Below, one piece after another: positions 40,783-49,040 of a DNA stretch of 64,000 nucleotides; position 1 is the first letter of the stretch, and each line of letters starts with the position of its first letter. Both the position numbers and the translations under genes were made by a program. Source of the stretch: Prauserella halophila (GTDB lineage: Bacteria > Actinomycetota > Actinomycetes > Mycobacteriales > Pseudonocardiaceae); the NCBI RefSeq assembly GCF_024171895.1, contig NZ_JAMTCQ010000011.1:434001-498000 (forward strand), in the 5' to 3' direction. Below the pieces are notes generated by a model. The model worked only from the letters and a program-made list of their open reading frames with translations, made no database searches and was not told where the DNA came from.

Positions 40783-42003
40783 TCACGCGCTCAGCTCCCG
40801 TTCCACCGGGGTCCGGAACCTCGGCACGACCACCGCGCCGGACAACCGGGTGTGCAACCGCTGCGTGAGCCGTTCGGCCTCGGCCTCCACCAGTGCCGTC
40901 CGCTCGGCACCGATGTCCTCCAGCAGCCGCGTCACCACCACTCCCCCGGTTCCCTCGCTGCTGCACCGGTGGGCCCAACCGCCGACGATGCGGCCGTCGC
41001 ACCAGATCGTGGGGCCGATGTTGCCGCTACGGTCGAACAGCGCCGAGCGGTGCTGCCCGAGAAAGAAGTCGCGATCCGTCCAGCCCATCGGCGTCGGATC
41101 GAGCGCGGGCAGAAGCGCCACCCAGGGCTCCGGTTCGGGCGTCGGTTCGACGTCTCCGGCGGCCACGAACGCGGGCGCGCCGTCGAGATCGACCGTCGCA
41201 GCGCCGGTGTCGGCCAGCGCGCGGCGGGTCTGCGCGGCCGTCCATCCGGTCCACCAGCGGATGTCGGCTTCGCGCACCGGCCCGTAGGCGTGCAGGTATC
41301 GCCGCAGCAACGCGGCCCGCGCGTCGGCGGGTTCCCGCTCCGGGATGCCGCCGGGCAACCAGTCGGCGGTGAGCGACCACTCGTACTGCGTGGACAGCCA
41401 CGATCCGCCGGGCCGGCCGCGCACGATGCGGCCGCCTGCCGCCAGCAGGAACAGCACCCGGTTGGTGATGTAGGTGGTCGATTCGTACGGCTTGCCCGCG
41501 GCCATGACGATCTCCGTGCGCAGGCGGGGTTCGTCCTCGGCCAGCCGGGCCGCCCGCGCCGTCCCGCGCGCCCGCAGGGCCTCGACGGTGGCGTTCTCGA
41601 CGTCGGCCAGCCAGCATTCGAGATCCGGGATACCGGTCTGCTCGAGGTGGCGCAGCAGAAGTCGCCGTTGCTTGCGTTCGATGTCGACGGCACAACCCGC
41701 CTGCACGAGGGGCGCAACGTCGCGATCGACGACGAACATCGTGCGGCGCATCCCGAGCATCCGCACCACCGAACGCTCCTCGTACAACGCGTGCTCCACC
41801 GCGTCGACGGCATCGCCGACGGTGCCGGACTCGCCGAGTCGCGCCGCTGCGGACAGATGCACGGTGGCCGGGTCCGTGGCGTGCAACGCGACCACGCCCG
41901 CTGCGACGTCGGCCACGCAGGCCGCAGGATCGCTCAGGAAATGGCGTCGCGCGAGCCGGGCCCGCCGCTCGGCCGTCGTCATCTCAGCCATCGTCGGGGT
42001 CAC
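40783..42003 (-). CDS. Winged-helix DNA-binding protein, AlkZ-like DNA glycosylase family (HTH_42)
   Basis: A 406-residue protein of the HTH_42/YcaQ-AlkZ superfamily. The N-terminal motif 'VVALHATDPATVHLSAAARL' matches the family's catalytic-loop position (QxQ in AlkZ, variants elsewhere); here it reads His-Ala-Thr-Asp. 'VVRMLGMRRTMFVV', 'WLSTQYEWSL' and 'RWWTGWTAAQTRRAL' are further family features. AlkZ enzymes excise alkylated bases or unhook interstrand crosslinks. It lies 59 nt after the SMC-like gene, same strand, in the position where a Wadjet nuclease gene would be. The start may instead be ATG 41991 or 41982. Confidence 0.8.
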   Translation of the reverse strand: MTPTMAEMTTAERRARLARRHFLSDPAACVADVAAGVVALHATDPATVHLSAAARLGESGTVGDAVDAVEHALYEERSVVRMLGMRRTMFVVDRDVAPLVQAGCAVDIERKQRRLLLRHLEQTGIPDLECWLADVENATVEALRARGTARAARLAEDEPRLRTEIVMAAGKPYESTTYITNRVLFLLAAGGRIVRGRPGGSWLSTQYEWSLTADWLPGGIPEREPADARAALLRRYLHAYGPVREADIRWWTGWTAAQTRRALADTGAATVDLDGAPAFVAAGDVEPTPEPEPWVALLPALDPTPMGWTDRDFFLGQHRSALFDRSGNIGPTIWCDGRIVGGWAHRCSSEGTGGVVVTRLLEDIGAERTALVEAEAERLTQRLHTRLSGAVVVPRFRTPVERELSA

Positions 42004-42062
42004 GGGCCGTGTCTACCAGCCGTCACCGACAGAAGCCGACCGCACCGCAGGTCGGTGCGGGG

Positions 42063-45000
42063 TCAGCCCGCCGCCGATTTCGTGTACACCCGCGTCGAGG
42101 ACAGCCGGGCCGTGCCGTCGGGATCGGACAGCTCGTCGAGTTGGCGGCGCATCGTGGCGTCGACCGACAGGTACTTGCGGCCCGCGCGCAGATCGGCGTC
42201 GTTGCGCAGCCGCACGATGAGCGGGAACTCCGACAGCGCACCGGCGTCGAACAGGCCGGTCGTGTAGACGAGCTGCACACCGAGCGCCCTGGCGACGGCA
42301 CGCTGCAGTTCGAGCAGATACCCGGCCGAGGCGCGACCGATCGGGTTGTCCAGGAACAGCACGCCCGAGTGCGGATTCCGCATCCGGCCCCGGTTGTTGG
42401 CCCGGAGCGCCGCGAGCGTGCAGTACAGGATGATGGCCGCGGTGAGCTGCTGACCACCGGAGAACACGTCGCGGATCTCCGACACCCGCTGGCGTTCGGT
42501 GCGCAGCACCGAATCCGGTTTGAGCATGTCCACCCGGAAGCCCTTGGGCACGGCCGCGCGCACCCCGCGCAGCAGCAGCGACAACCCGTCGCGTTTGACG
42601 CCGCGGCCGTCGGCGGTCTTGCCGACCGCCGCCTCGTCGACGACCTCCCCGAGCGCCGTGGCCAGGTCGGCGTCGTCGAGCTCGGTGAAGCGGATGCGGA
42701 GGAACTCCTGCCCGGACCAGTCGCCGAGACCGTCGGGAAGGCGCGACACCCGCTGGGCCGACCGCAACGTGCGGATCGCGCCTTCGACCATGCTCTGCAA
42801 CCGGGTGACGATGCCGGAGCGGTGCCGGTCGATCTGGGCGAGGTCGTCGGTGAGCGTGCGCAGCCGCGGCCGCAGCGCCTCGGCCCACTCCTCGGCGTGC
42901 TCGGGCAGGCTGTCGTGGCGGACCGACACGACCTGCTGCCGCACCGGCGTGTCCAACTGTTCGAATCGCTTCTCGGTGGCGTACTGCGCCAGCGTGTCGG
43001 CGGCGGCCCGCACTCGCGCCGCCGCCTCGTCGACCTGTTGCTGGGCCGAGGTGAGGCGCCCGGTCAGCTCGGTGGCCCTGGCCTGCGCCTCCTCCACGTC
43101 ACCGTCGAACGCGCGGACCGCCTCACCGGCGGGCACGTACGGCGCGAGCGACTCGGCCAGCATCCGGAACCCGGACGCGCTCTGCGTCGCCGTGTCGAGA
43201 GTCGCCTGCGCAGCCGCGTGCCGCTGCTGCAGTTCCTCCCACTCCCGCGCGGCGGCCGAGACCTCGTCGGCCGCCGCCTCGATGAGCTCCCTGCCGTGGT
43301 CGATGTCCCGCGGTCGTTCCACGGTGTCCAGTGGCCCCGACGGCGACGGCAGCTGCTCGAGTTCGGCGGTGCGGGTGGCGAGCCTGCCGATCACGTCGGT
43401 GCGTTCGGCCTCCAGCGTCTCGACCACCCGCGCCGCCCGAGCCTGCGCAGCCACGCGGGCGGACGAATCCGAGCCGTCGGGGGTGTCGAGCAGCTCGCTC
43501 GCCCTGGTCCGGACGTCCTCGTCGAGGTTCTCCAGCGCCGCCCTCGCCGCCGACTCGGCGGCCTCGGCCTGCTCGAGTTCGGCTCGCAGGTCCCCGCCCA
43601 CCTCGACCCGGGCGTAGGCCTCGGAGGCCGAGGTGAAGGCCCGCCGCAGGGCGTCGACCGGTTCGGTGGGAACCGGATCGTCGGCCGACACGGACCCGCC
43701 GCCGGGCACCTCCGCCAGTTCGCCGCGTGCGGTACTCGCGGTGCGGCGGTGGCCGTCGGCCGTGCGGCGGTGCTCCGCGACCCGGTCCCGCAGCCGGGCC
43801 GCCCGCGCCGCGGCGTCCTCCGAACGCTGCTGCGCCAGCGTGGCCGCCTCCCTGGCCCGCTGTTCCTCCTCGGTCCACTGCGTCACCCGGCCGGCCCTTC
43901 CCGCGAGGTCCTCGAGTGTGCGAGCGGCGTCCTCGGTGCGGCGGGCCTCCGTGCGCAGCTCCGGGATCCGCTCCCGGAGCCCGTCCCGCTTCTCGGTGAG
44001 GCGCGCGGAGGTTCGCTCGGCCTCCTCCGCACTCCGTTCGGCCGCCGCCAGTGCGGTGTCTGCTTCCTGGGCACGCTCGGCCAGCACGGCGATGCTGCCG
44101 GCCGGGTAGTCCTCCCGCCAGCTGGTGAGCTTCCACGTGAGCGCGGCGTCGCGGCCGATCGAGTCCTCCAGCTCGGCGAGCCTGCGCTGGCGCTCGTGCT
44201 GACGGCGGCTGATCGCCTCACGTTCCGCGTCGGCCGCGTCCTCGTCGTACATCGCCGGGTTCGGCGGCACGAGGAACGCGACACCGGGCGCCGCACCGAG
44301 GTCGCCGTCGGCCAGCGCCGCGGTGGTGCCGACGGCGATCGCCGCACCGGGCAACAGGCGGTGCTCGGTGAGGACCTGCCGGGCACGGTCGAGCTGTGCG
44401 GGGTCGTTGAGCAGCACCCCCGACACGAGCTGGGGCGCCCGCTGCACGGCGTCGCCGCGCGTCGAGGAGTCCAGCGTGGACAGATAGCGCCAGCCCGACC
44501 ACGCGGTGATGCCGGCCGCTTCGAGCACCTCGAGCGCCGCCTGCAGTTCCTCGGGTGCGGGCAACAGCCCGCCCGAACCGAGCGCGCCCAGCGCGCGTTC
44601 GTCCCGCGATTCCTCCATCCGAAGCCGCGTCTGCTCGCGTTCGGCCTCACCGCGCGCGTCGGCGAGCCGCTCCACCAGTACCGGGGTGTCGGTCTCCAGC
44701 GTGACGGTGTCGGTGCCGAGCAGCTCGGCCAGCCGCGGCTCGGCGGCCAGCGCATCGGTGCGACGGTGCGCGCGGGTGAGTTCCTCGGCGGCGCGGTGTG
44801 CGCCGTCGCGGGCACTGCCGACCTCGCGTTGCGCTTCGTGCGCGGCGGTCTGGGCGGCCGCCGATTCCTCGGCGAGGCGTTCCAGCTCCGTCTCCCTGCG
44901 CGCGAGCTCGGCGGTCGCCTCCTGCCCCTCGGCGGCCGCCGTCCGCGCCGCCTCGGCCACGTCGGCCCGGTGCGGCAGCAGCCCGTCGGCGGTGGCCCTG

Positions 45001-46505
45001 GCGATCTCCGCCCTGACCTCCTCCAGCCGCGTGGCCAGGCCGTCGGCCTCGGCCCGACGGTTCGCGGCGACGGAGGTCGCCTCGTCACGTTCCCGCTGCG
45101 CCTCCTCGGCCTCGGCCTGCAGCGCCGTCGCCTGCCGGTCCGCGTCGTCGGCCTGGTCCTGGGCCTCGCGCGCCAGTCCCAGCAGGCCACGCGCCAGCGC
45201 CGTCGCCGCGGCGTTCTTGGCCTCCAGCGCGGGCCGCGCCTTCTCCTCCCGGCTCCCGACGAGCTCGCGGATGTCGGCGGCCTTGCGCGTCGCGCCCAGT
45301 TGCGCCAGCACGGTGCCGGTCTCCCGCCACGCCTCGGCGAGGGTCTTCGCCTCCGCCAGTTCGGCGTCGACGCGGTCGGACTCGGCCTGGGCCTCGTCCC
45401 GCAGCATCACGGCCACCTGCCTGCGCAGCTCCGTCAACACCGCCTCGTTGCGCCGGTGATCGCCCTCGGCGAGCCGCTCGGCGTCGGCGGCCTCCTGCAC
45501 CTGCGCGGTCAGCGTCTCGAGCCGTTCGGACTCCGCGGCGTTCCTGCCCGCGACCTCCCCGGCAAGGGTCTCCAGTTCCGCACGGGCGGCGCCGGCGAGC
45601 TTCCGTGCCGCGGCCGCGAGCTTCTCCTCGTCGATCAGCGGGGTGAGCGCGTCGAGGGCGCCTGCCACGAAGTCGCGCTCGGTCATCAGCTCACTGCGCT
45701 GGGCGAGATTGTCGGCGTACGTGACGACAACCTCGGCGAGGTCCTTCGGTTCGTCCTCGGTGATCACCGCGCGCAGCAGGAACTCGACGAACGCCTCGTC
45801 GGTGTTGAACGAGAACGCGTCCGCCGCCTCGCCTTCCCCCGCGTTCATGGCGCGCTGGTACCGGAACAGCTCGGTGTCCAGACCGAGCCGGTCGAGGCGC
45901 TCGGTCCACTCGTGCTGCCTGCGGGTCCAGAACACCTGCAGCTCCGGCACGTCCGCGTGCAGCGACGTCATCCGGTCGTGAAAACCGGACATCGTCAGCA
46001 ACCTGCCGTCGGCGGTCAGCGGCAACGACTCCAGGCCCACCTCCGCGCCGGGTCGGAAGCAGTACCAGGAGTCGACCAGGTTGGCCGGGTCCGACGAGGC
46101 CACGTGCCCGCGCCACTCGGAGACCTTCCCGGTGATCAGCCGCTCGCCGGTCTCGACGTGCTGCCACTCGAGCACCACGTGGGCGACATCTTTCGCGCCG
46201 ACGAACTTCTCCAGCACGCGCGTGTTCGTCGTGCCGACGACCTGCCGCCTGCCCGGCAACATCACCGAGAAGATCAGTTTGATCAGCACCGACTTCCCGC
46301 CGCCGTTCTCGAGGAACAGCACACTCGCCGGGGACGGGCGGCGCGGCGGTCCGCCCTCGGCGGGGTGCACCCCCGCGCCGAACAGCGCGTCCTGCGTCGG
46401 CGTGGACACGACGTCGCCGACGCCGGAGAAGTCCAGCACGACGTCCTGGTACCGCGCACCGCTCGGGCCCACCGAGTGCAGGCGCACCCGCGACAGCTCG
46501 TACAT
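42063..46505 (-). CDS. SMC-like coiled-coil ATPase (MukB/MksB/JetC-like), 1480 residues
   Basis: A giant ATPase with split nucleotide-binding halves. The N-terminal head has 'LFLENGGGKSVLIKL' (P-loop, residues 65-72, Leu in place of the usual first Gly). Ala/Glu/Arg-rich heptad-type coiled coils occupy about 270-640 and 770-1230, with a globular hinge-like insert at about 655-760. The C-terminal head has signature 'FSGGQQLTAAIILYC' (1348-) and Walker B 'VLFLDNPIGRAS' with Asp1386-Asn1387, lacking the usual catalytic Glu. I do not recognise TIGR02680/JetC-II N-terminal motifs. Expected role: DNA loop-extruding or clamping complex with the two upstream gene products. ATG follows GGGGAG by 3-4 nt. 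Confidence 0.85.
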   Translation of the reverse strand: MYELSRVRLHSVGPSGARYQDVVLDFSGVGDVVSTPTQDALFGAGVHPAEGGPPRRPSPASVLFLENGGGKSVLIKLIFSVMLPGRRQVVGTTNTRVLEKFVGAKDVAHVVLEWQHVETGERLITGKVSEWRGHVASSDPANLVDSWYCFRPGAEVGLESLPLTADGRLLTMSGFHDRMTSLHADVPELQVFWTRRQHEWTERLDRLGLDTELFRYQRAMNAGEGEAADAFSFNTDEAFVEFLLRAVITEDEPKDLAEVVVTYADNLAQRSELMTERDFVAGALDALTPLIDEEKLAAAARKLAGAARAELETLAGEVAGRNAAESERLETLTAQVQEAADAERLAEGDHRRNEAVLTELRRQVAVMLRDEAQAESDRVDAELAEAKTLAEAWRETGTVLAQLGATRKAADIRELVGSREEKARPALEAKNAAATALARGLLGLAREAQDQADDADRQATALQAEAEEAQRERDEATSVAANRRAEADGLATRLEEVRAEIARATADGLLPHRADVAEAARTAAAEGQEATAELARRETELERLAEESAAAQTAAHEAQREVGSARDGAHRAAEELTRAHRRTDALAAEPRLAELLGTDTVTLETDTPVLVERLADARGEAEREQTRLRMEESRDERALGALGSGGLLPAPEELQAALEVLEAAGITAWSGWRYLSTLDSSTRGDAVQRAPQLVSGVLLNDPAQLDRARQVLTEHRLLPGAAIAVGTTAALADGDLGAAPGVAFLVPPNPAMYDEDAADAEREAISRRQHERQRRLAELEDSIGRDAALTWKLTSWREDYPAGSIAVLAERAQEADTALAAAERSAEEAERTSARLTEKRDGLRERIPELRTEARRTEDAARTLEDLAGRAGRVTQWTEEEQRAREAATLAQQRSEDAAARAARLRDRVAEHRRTADGHRRTASTARGELAEVPGGGSVSADDPVPTEPVDALRRAFTSASEAYARVEVGGDLRAELEQAEAAESAARAALENLDEDVRTRASELLDTPDGSDSSARVAAQARAARVVETLEAERTDVIGRLATRTAELEQLPSPSGPLDTVERPRDIDHGRELIEAAADEVSAAAREWEELQQRHAAAQATLDTATQSASGFRMLAESLAPYVPAGEAVRAFDGDVEEAQARATELTGRLTSAQQQVDEAAARVRAAADTLAQYATEKRFEQLDTPVRQQVVSVRHDSLPEHAEEWAEALRPRLRTLTDDLAQIDRHRSGIVTRLQSMVEGAIRTLRSAQRVSRLPDGLGDWSGQEFLRIRFTELDDADLATALGEVVDEAAVGKTADGRGVKRDGLSLLLRGVRAAVPKGFRVDMLKPDSVLRTERQRVSEIRDVFSGGQQLTAAIILYCTLAALRANNRGRMRNPHSGVLFLDNPIGRASAGYLLELQRAVARALGVQLVYTTGLFDAGALSEFPLIVRLRNDADLRAGRKYLSVDATMRRQLDELSDPDGTARLSSTRVYTKSAAG

Positions 46506-46513
46506 CCACTCCC

Positions 46514-47305
46514 CTACAGCGTGTCGGTGGCCGACGCCCGCAGCGTCGATCCCTCACCCGGCACCGCGACGACGCCGAGTGCGAGCAGCTCGTCGAACGC
46601 GGCGTCGGCCGCCAGCTCGCGCACCTGCACCTGGTAGCGCGGTGTCGTGCGGTAGGTCCCGCCCTGCTCGGAACTCACCGAGACGAGGAATCCCTGCTCC
46701 GCCAGGAACCGTAGCGCCCGCGTCACCATGCCCCGCGTGGTGTCGGGAGCGAGACGGCCGTCCTTGGTCGCCGCCGTGGCCGGCCTGCGCGCGTAGGCCC
46801 GCCATGCCTGTTCCAGCTCGGGCGCGTCGGCGAGCGGATCGGTGTTGGCCGCGGCGCGCTCGTCGAGGATGCGGCACGCCTCCCGCACGACCCCGTCCAC
46901 CTGCTCGACGCTGACCCGGCCGATGTAGGTGTCGTTGGCCAGATCGTCGGGCCGCGGGTAGCCGAGCGCCGCCGCCGCCAGGTGGATGAGCCCGTGCAGG
47001 ACCTTCTCGGTGTCGCGCCGTTCCCGGATCTTCGACTGCCGCGCGTAGCTGTCCATCTTGATCTCGAAGACGGACTCGTCCGTGGCGGCCAGCACCGCGC
47101 CGGCCTGTGCGTTCACCTCGAGCACCATCAGGCCCAGCCCCGCGGCCACGGCGTGGGTGAGCTGTTTGAACGCGCTGTCCTCGCCGTAGCGCCGGACGAG
47201 GTCCGCATAGACCACGTCCCGCCCCGGCACGAGCTTGGGACGCATACCGAAGGCGAGCAGCCGCGCCGCCGCCTCGGCATCGCCGGACGCATGTCCCGTG
47301 CTCAC
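46514..47305 (-). CDS. Small accessory subunit of SMC-like complex (MukE/MksE/JetB-like by position)
   Basis: A 263-residue protein. A helical N-terminal half ('KQLTHAVAAGLGLMVLEVNA') and a middle segment ('EKVLHGLIHLAAAALGYPRP') precede what looks like a winged helix near the end ('ALRFLAEQGFLVSVSSEQGG', then 'YQVQVRELAADAAFDELL'). No enzyme motif. Family not recognised from sequence; size, winged-helix look and place between the kleisin-sized and SMC-like genes match MukE/MksE/JetB. GTG start overlaps the upstream stop (GTGA). Confidence 0.7.
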   Translation of the reverse strand: MSTGHASGDAEAAARLLAFGMRPKLVPGRDVVYADLVRRYGEDSAFKQLTHAVAAGLGLMVLEVNAQAGAVLAATDESVFEIKMDSYARQSKIRERRDTEKVLHGLIHLAAAALGYPRPDDLANDTYIGRVSVEQVDGVVREACRILDERAAANTDPLADAPELEQAWRAYARRPATAATKDGRLAPDTTRGMVTRALRFLAEQGFLVSVSSEQGGTYRTTPRYQVQVRELAADAAFDELLALGVVAVPGEGSTLRASATDTL

Positions 47306-48906
47306 AGAGCCGCCTCCTCGATCGCGTCGCCGTCGTCGAACAATCCGGGATCGCGCTGCGCAGCGGCGTCCTCCGCCGCCACCCCGGGGGAACCGTCGGT
47401 GCCGGTGTGGATGTCGGCGTCGGTGCCGGTGTCCGTGTCGGCGTCGGTGTCGGCGTCGGCGTCGGTGTCGACGGTCGCGGACATCAGCAGCAGGTCGGCA
47501 CCGCCGATCTCGGGGTCGTCCAGTTCGGTGCCGTCGTCGACGGCGAGCAGCACGACCTGCTGCGGCTGCCGCAGCGCACCGCCGACCTCGGGGCCGTAGG
47601 CGTGCACCGCGCGCAGGGCGACGAGCCGCGCCACGGCCGGATCGCCCGCACGGGCGTCGGCCAGCAGGCCCGACAGCCGCCGCGGCACCTCGGGCAGGTC
47701 GAGCAGCGCGTCGGCCTGCCGCCACTGTTCGTCGGTGAACAGGTCCGTGTCCTCGGCCGGCTGCAACTCCGGGTCCGGCACCTCGCCGACGACGTGTTCG
47801 CGTTCAGGGGCGGGCCGCAGCAGCAGCGACACGAGCGACGGCAGGGACGGCGCCGTCGGCACGGTGGTGCCGGCTCCGGCCCGGAAGTACGCCTCCACGG
47901 GCGCGAGCGCCTCGGACAGCGGCAGGTCCAGTGTCGGCGTGAGCAGTTGTCCGAACACGTCGACGGCCGCACGCTGCGGCGGACCGGAGAACTGCTGCCG
48001 GTCCTGTTCGGCCCGGAACACCGCACCCGCGGCCTGCAGCCGGTTCTGCAGCTGGGTATGTCTGCGGATGCAGTCCGCCACGATGTCGACGAGTTCGGCG
48101 GCGCGGCGTTTGTGGCCGGGGTCCTCGGCCTCGTCCCTGGCGGCCGTGATGTTCTTCAGGATGGCCGTCTCGGCGCGGAACCGGGATTCGATGTGGGTGA
48201 GCGCCGTGTCGAGGAGTTCGGGCAGTTCGCGTTCCCAGTCGACCGAGCGCACGTCGCGCCGGGTCGCGTCGAGCTTGGCGCGCAGGATCTCGCCGTACTG
48301 CACGGTGCGGTACCGGGCCTGCTCCGCGGCGAGCTTCGCGTCGGCGAGCCTGCCGCGCGTGATGAGGTTCTCGAGCTTGACCTCCGCGGCGATGTGGGCC
48401 GACTCGACATCGGTGTCGAGCGCACCGACGAGCACGTTGATCGCCTCGTCGGTCGCGCGCAGATACACCTCGCCGTCGGGGGCGGCCAGTTCGACCAGCA
48501 GCTTGAAGTCGAAGGCCCGCCGCCGGTACTGCCCGTCGGTGTCGACGGCGCCGTACACGCGGCGGAACCCGCGGTCGGTGGTGCCGACGTTGATCAGGTT
48601 GTCGAGCACCCACCGCGCCACCCGCGTGTGCTCGTCGGTGGTGCGATCCGGCGCCTGCGCGGCGATGAAGGGCAGCAACCGGTGCGTGACCCGGTGGTGG
48701 TCGGCGCCGGTGTCGAAATCCATCGCGATCGTGACCTGGTCGATCGTGTGGAGTCCGATCTCGGCCATCTGGTAGACGGTCGCGTCCGCCCAGTCGAGCT
48801 TGGACTTGCGGGCGTCCAGATCGTGCAGCGGTGCGGTGCACGCGAGCGCCTTCAGCCTGCGCGCGAGCCCCTCGTCGGGGTCCGCGGTCGTCTCGTCAGC
48901 TCGCAC
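47302..48906 (-). CDS. Kleisin-sized subunit of SMC-like complex (MukF/MksF/JetA-like by position)
   Basis: A 534-residue mostly alpha-helical protein, first gene of the operon. 'DWADATVYQMAEIGLHTIDQ' and 'VARWVLDNLINVG' suggest an N-terminal winged-helix region; long helices span about 190-300 ('FRAETAILKNITAARDEAED'). Residues about 479-505 are an Asp/Thr/Ala repeat, and the tail is acidic. No catalytic motif. Function assigned only from gene order and architecture. GTG start lies 6 nt after a TAACCT -10, so it is probably leaderless. Confidence 0.65.
   Translation of the reverse strand: MRADETTADPDEGLARRLKALACTAPLHDLDARKSKLDWADATVYQMAEIGLHTIDQVTIAMDFDTGADHHRVTHRLLPFIAAQAPDRTTDEHTRVARWVLDNLINVGTTDRGFRRVYGAVDTDGQYRRRAFDFKLLVELAAPDGEVYLRATDEAINVLVGALDTDVESAHIAAEVKLENLITRGRLADAKLAAEQARYRTVQYGEILRAKLDATRRDVRSVDWERELPELLDTALTHIESRFRAETAILKNITAARDEAEDPGHKRRAAELVDIVADCIRRHTQLQNRLQAAGAVFRAEQDRQQFSGPPQRAAVDVFGQLLTPTLDLPLSEALAPVEAYFRAGAGTTVPTAPSLPSLVSLLLRPAPEREHVVGEVPDPELQPAEDTDLFTDEQWRQADALLDLPEVPRRLSGLLADARAGDPAVARLVALRAVHAYGPEVGGALRQPQQVVLLAVDDGTELDDPEIGGADLLLMSATVDTDADADTDADTDTGTDADIHTGTDGSPGVAAEDAAAQRDPGLFDDGDAIEEAAL
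47392..47472. repeat. GTCGGT/GTCGGC hexamer-type tandem tract inside the kleisin-like gene
   Basis: On the + strand GTCGGC, GTCGGT and close variants recur about 12 times, encoding on the minus strand Asp-Thr-Asp-Ala units. In-frame and probably variable in length between strains. Confidence 0.8.
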
Positions 48907-48912
48907 GGTGTG

Positions 48913-48955
48913 AGGTTAAGGCAGTCGAGCCGCGTGGTTCCGAGCGGGGAACCAC
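48913..48955 (-). promoter_or_regulatory. Promoter and palindrome of the SMC-like operon
   Basis: Minus strand: GGAACC (48936-48941), 17-nt spacer, TAACCT (48913-48918), 6 nt, GTG. An inverted repeat GTGGTTCC-N6-GGAACCAC (48934-48955) covers the -35 and could be an operator; it could alternatively be a terminator hairpin for the upstream membrane-protein gene. The rest of the 48907-49040 gap is unremarkable. Confidence 0.5.
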
Positions 48956-49040
48956 ACGGTTCGGCGACCCACCGTGACGAAGGGACTGCATACCGTGCCG
49001 AGCGGCCCACCGCACCGACACGGACCGCGAACCGGGCCGG

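Noticed and set aside
40783-42003. JetD (Toprim nuclease) at the end of the SMC operon
   Set aside because: The protein shows HTH_42/AlkZ-like motifs (LHATDP, RWWTGW) and no Toprim Glu / DxD pattern. No other candidate is in the window.
42009-46637. 1542-codon open frame on the + strand opposite the SMC-like gene
   Set aside because: It is the antisense shadow of the coiled-coil gene: Arg/Gly/Gln-rich, no motifs, no ribosome site. The minus-strand frame has P-loop, signature and Walker B.
42063-48906. Direct assignment as Wadjet type II (TIGR02677/78/80)
   Set aside because: Protein lengths (263 aa for the middle gene) and N-terminal motifs do not match what I know of those families; kept as an unassigned SMC-like system.
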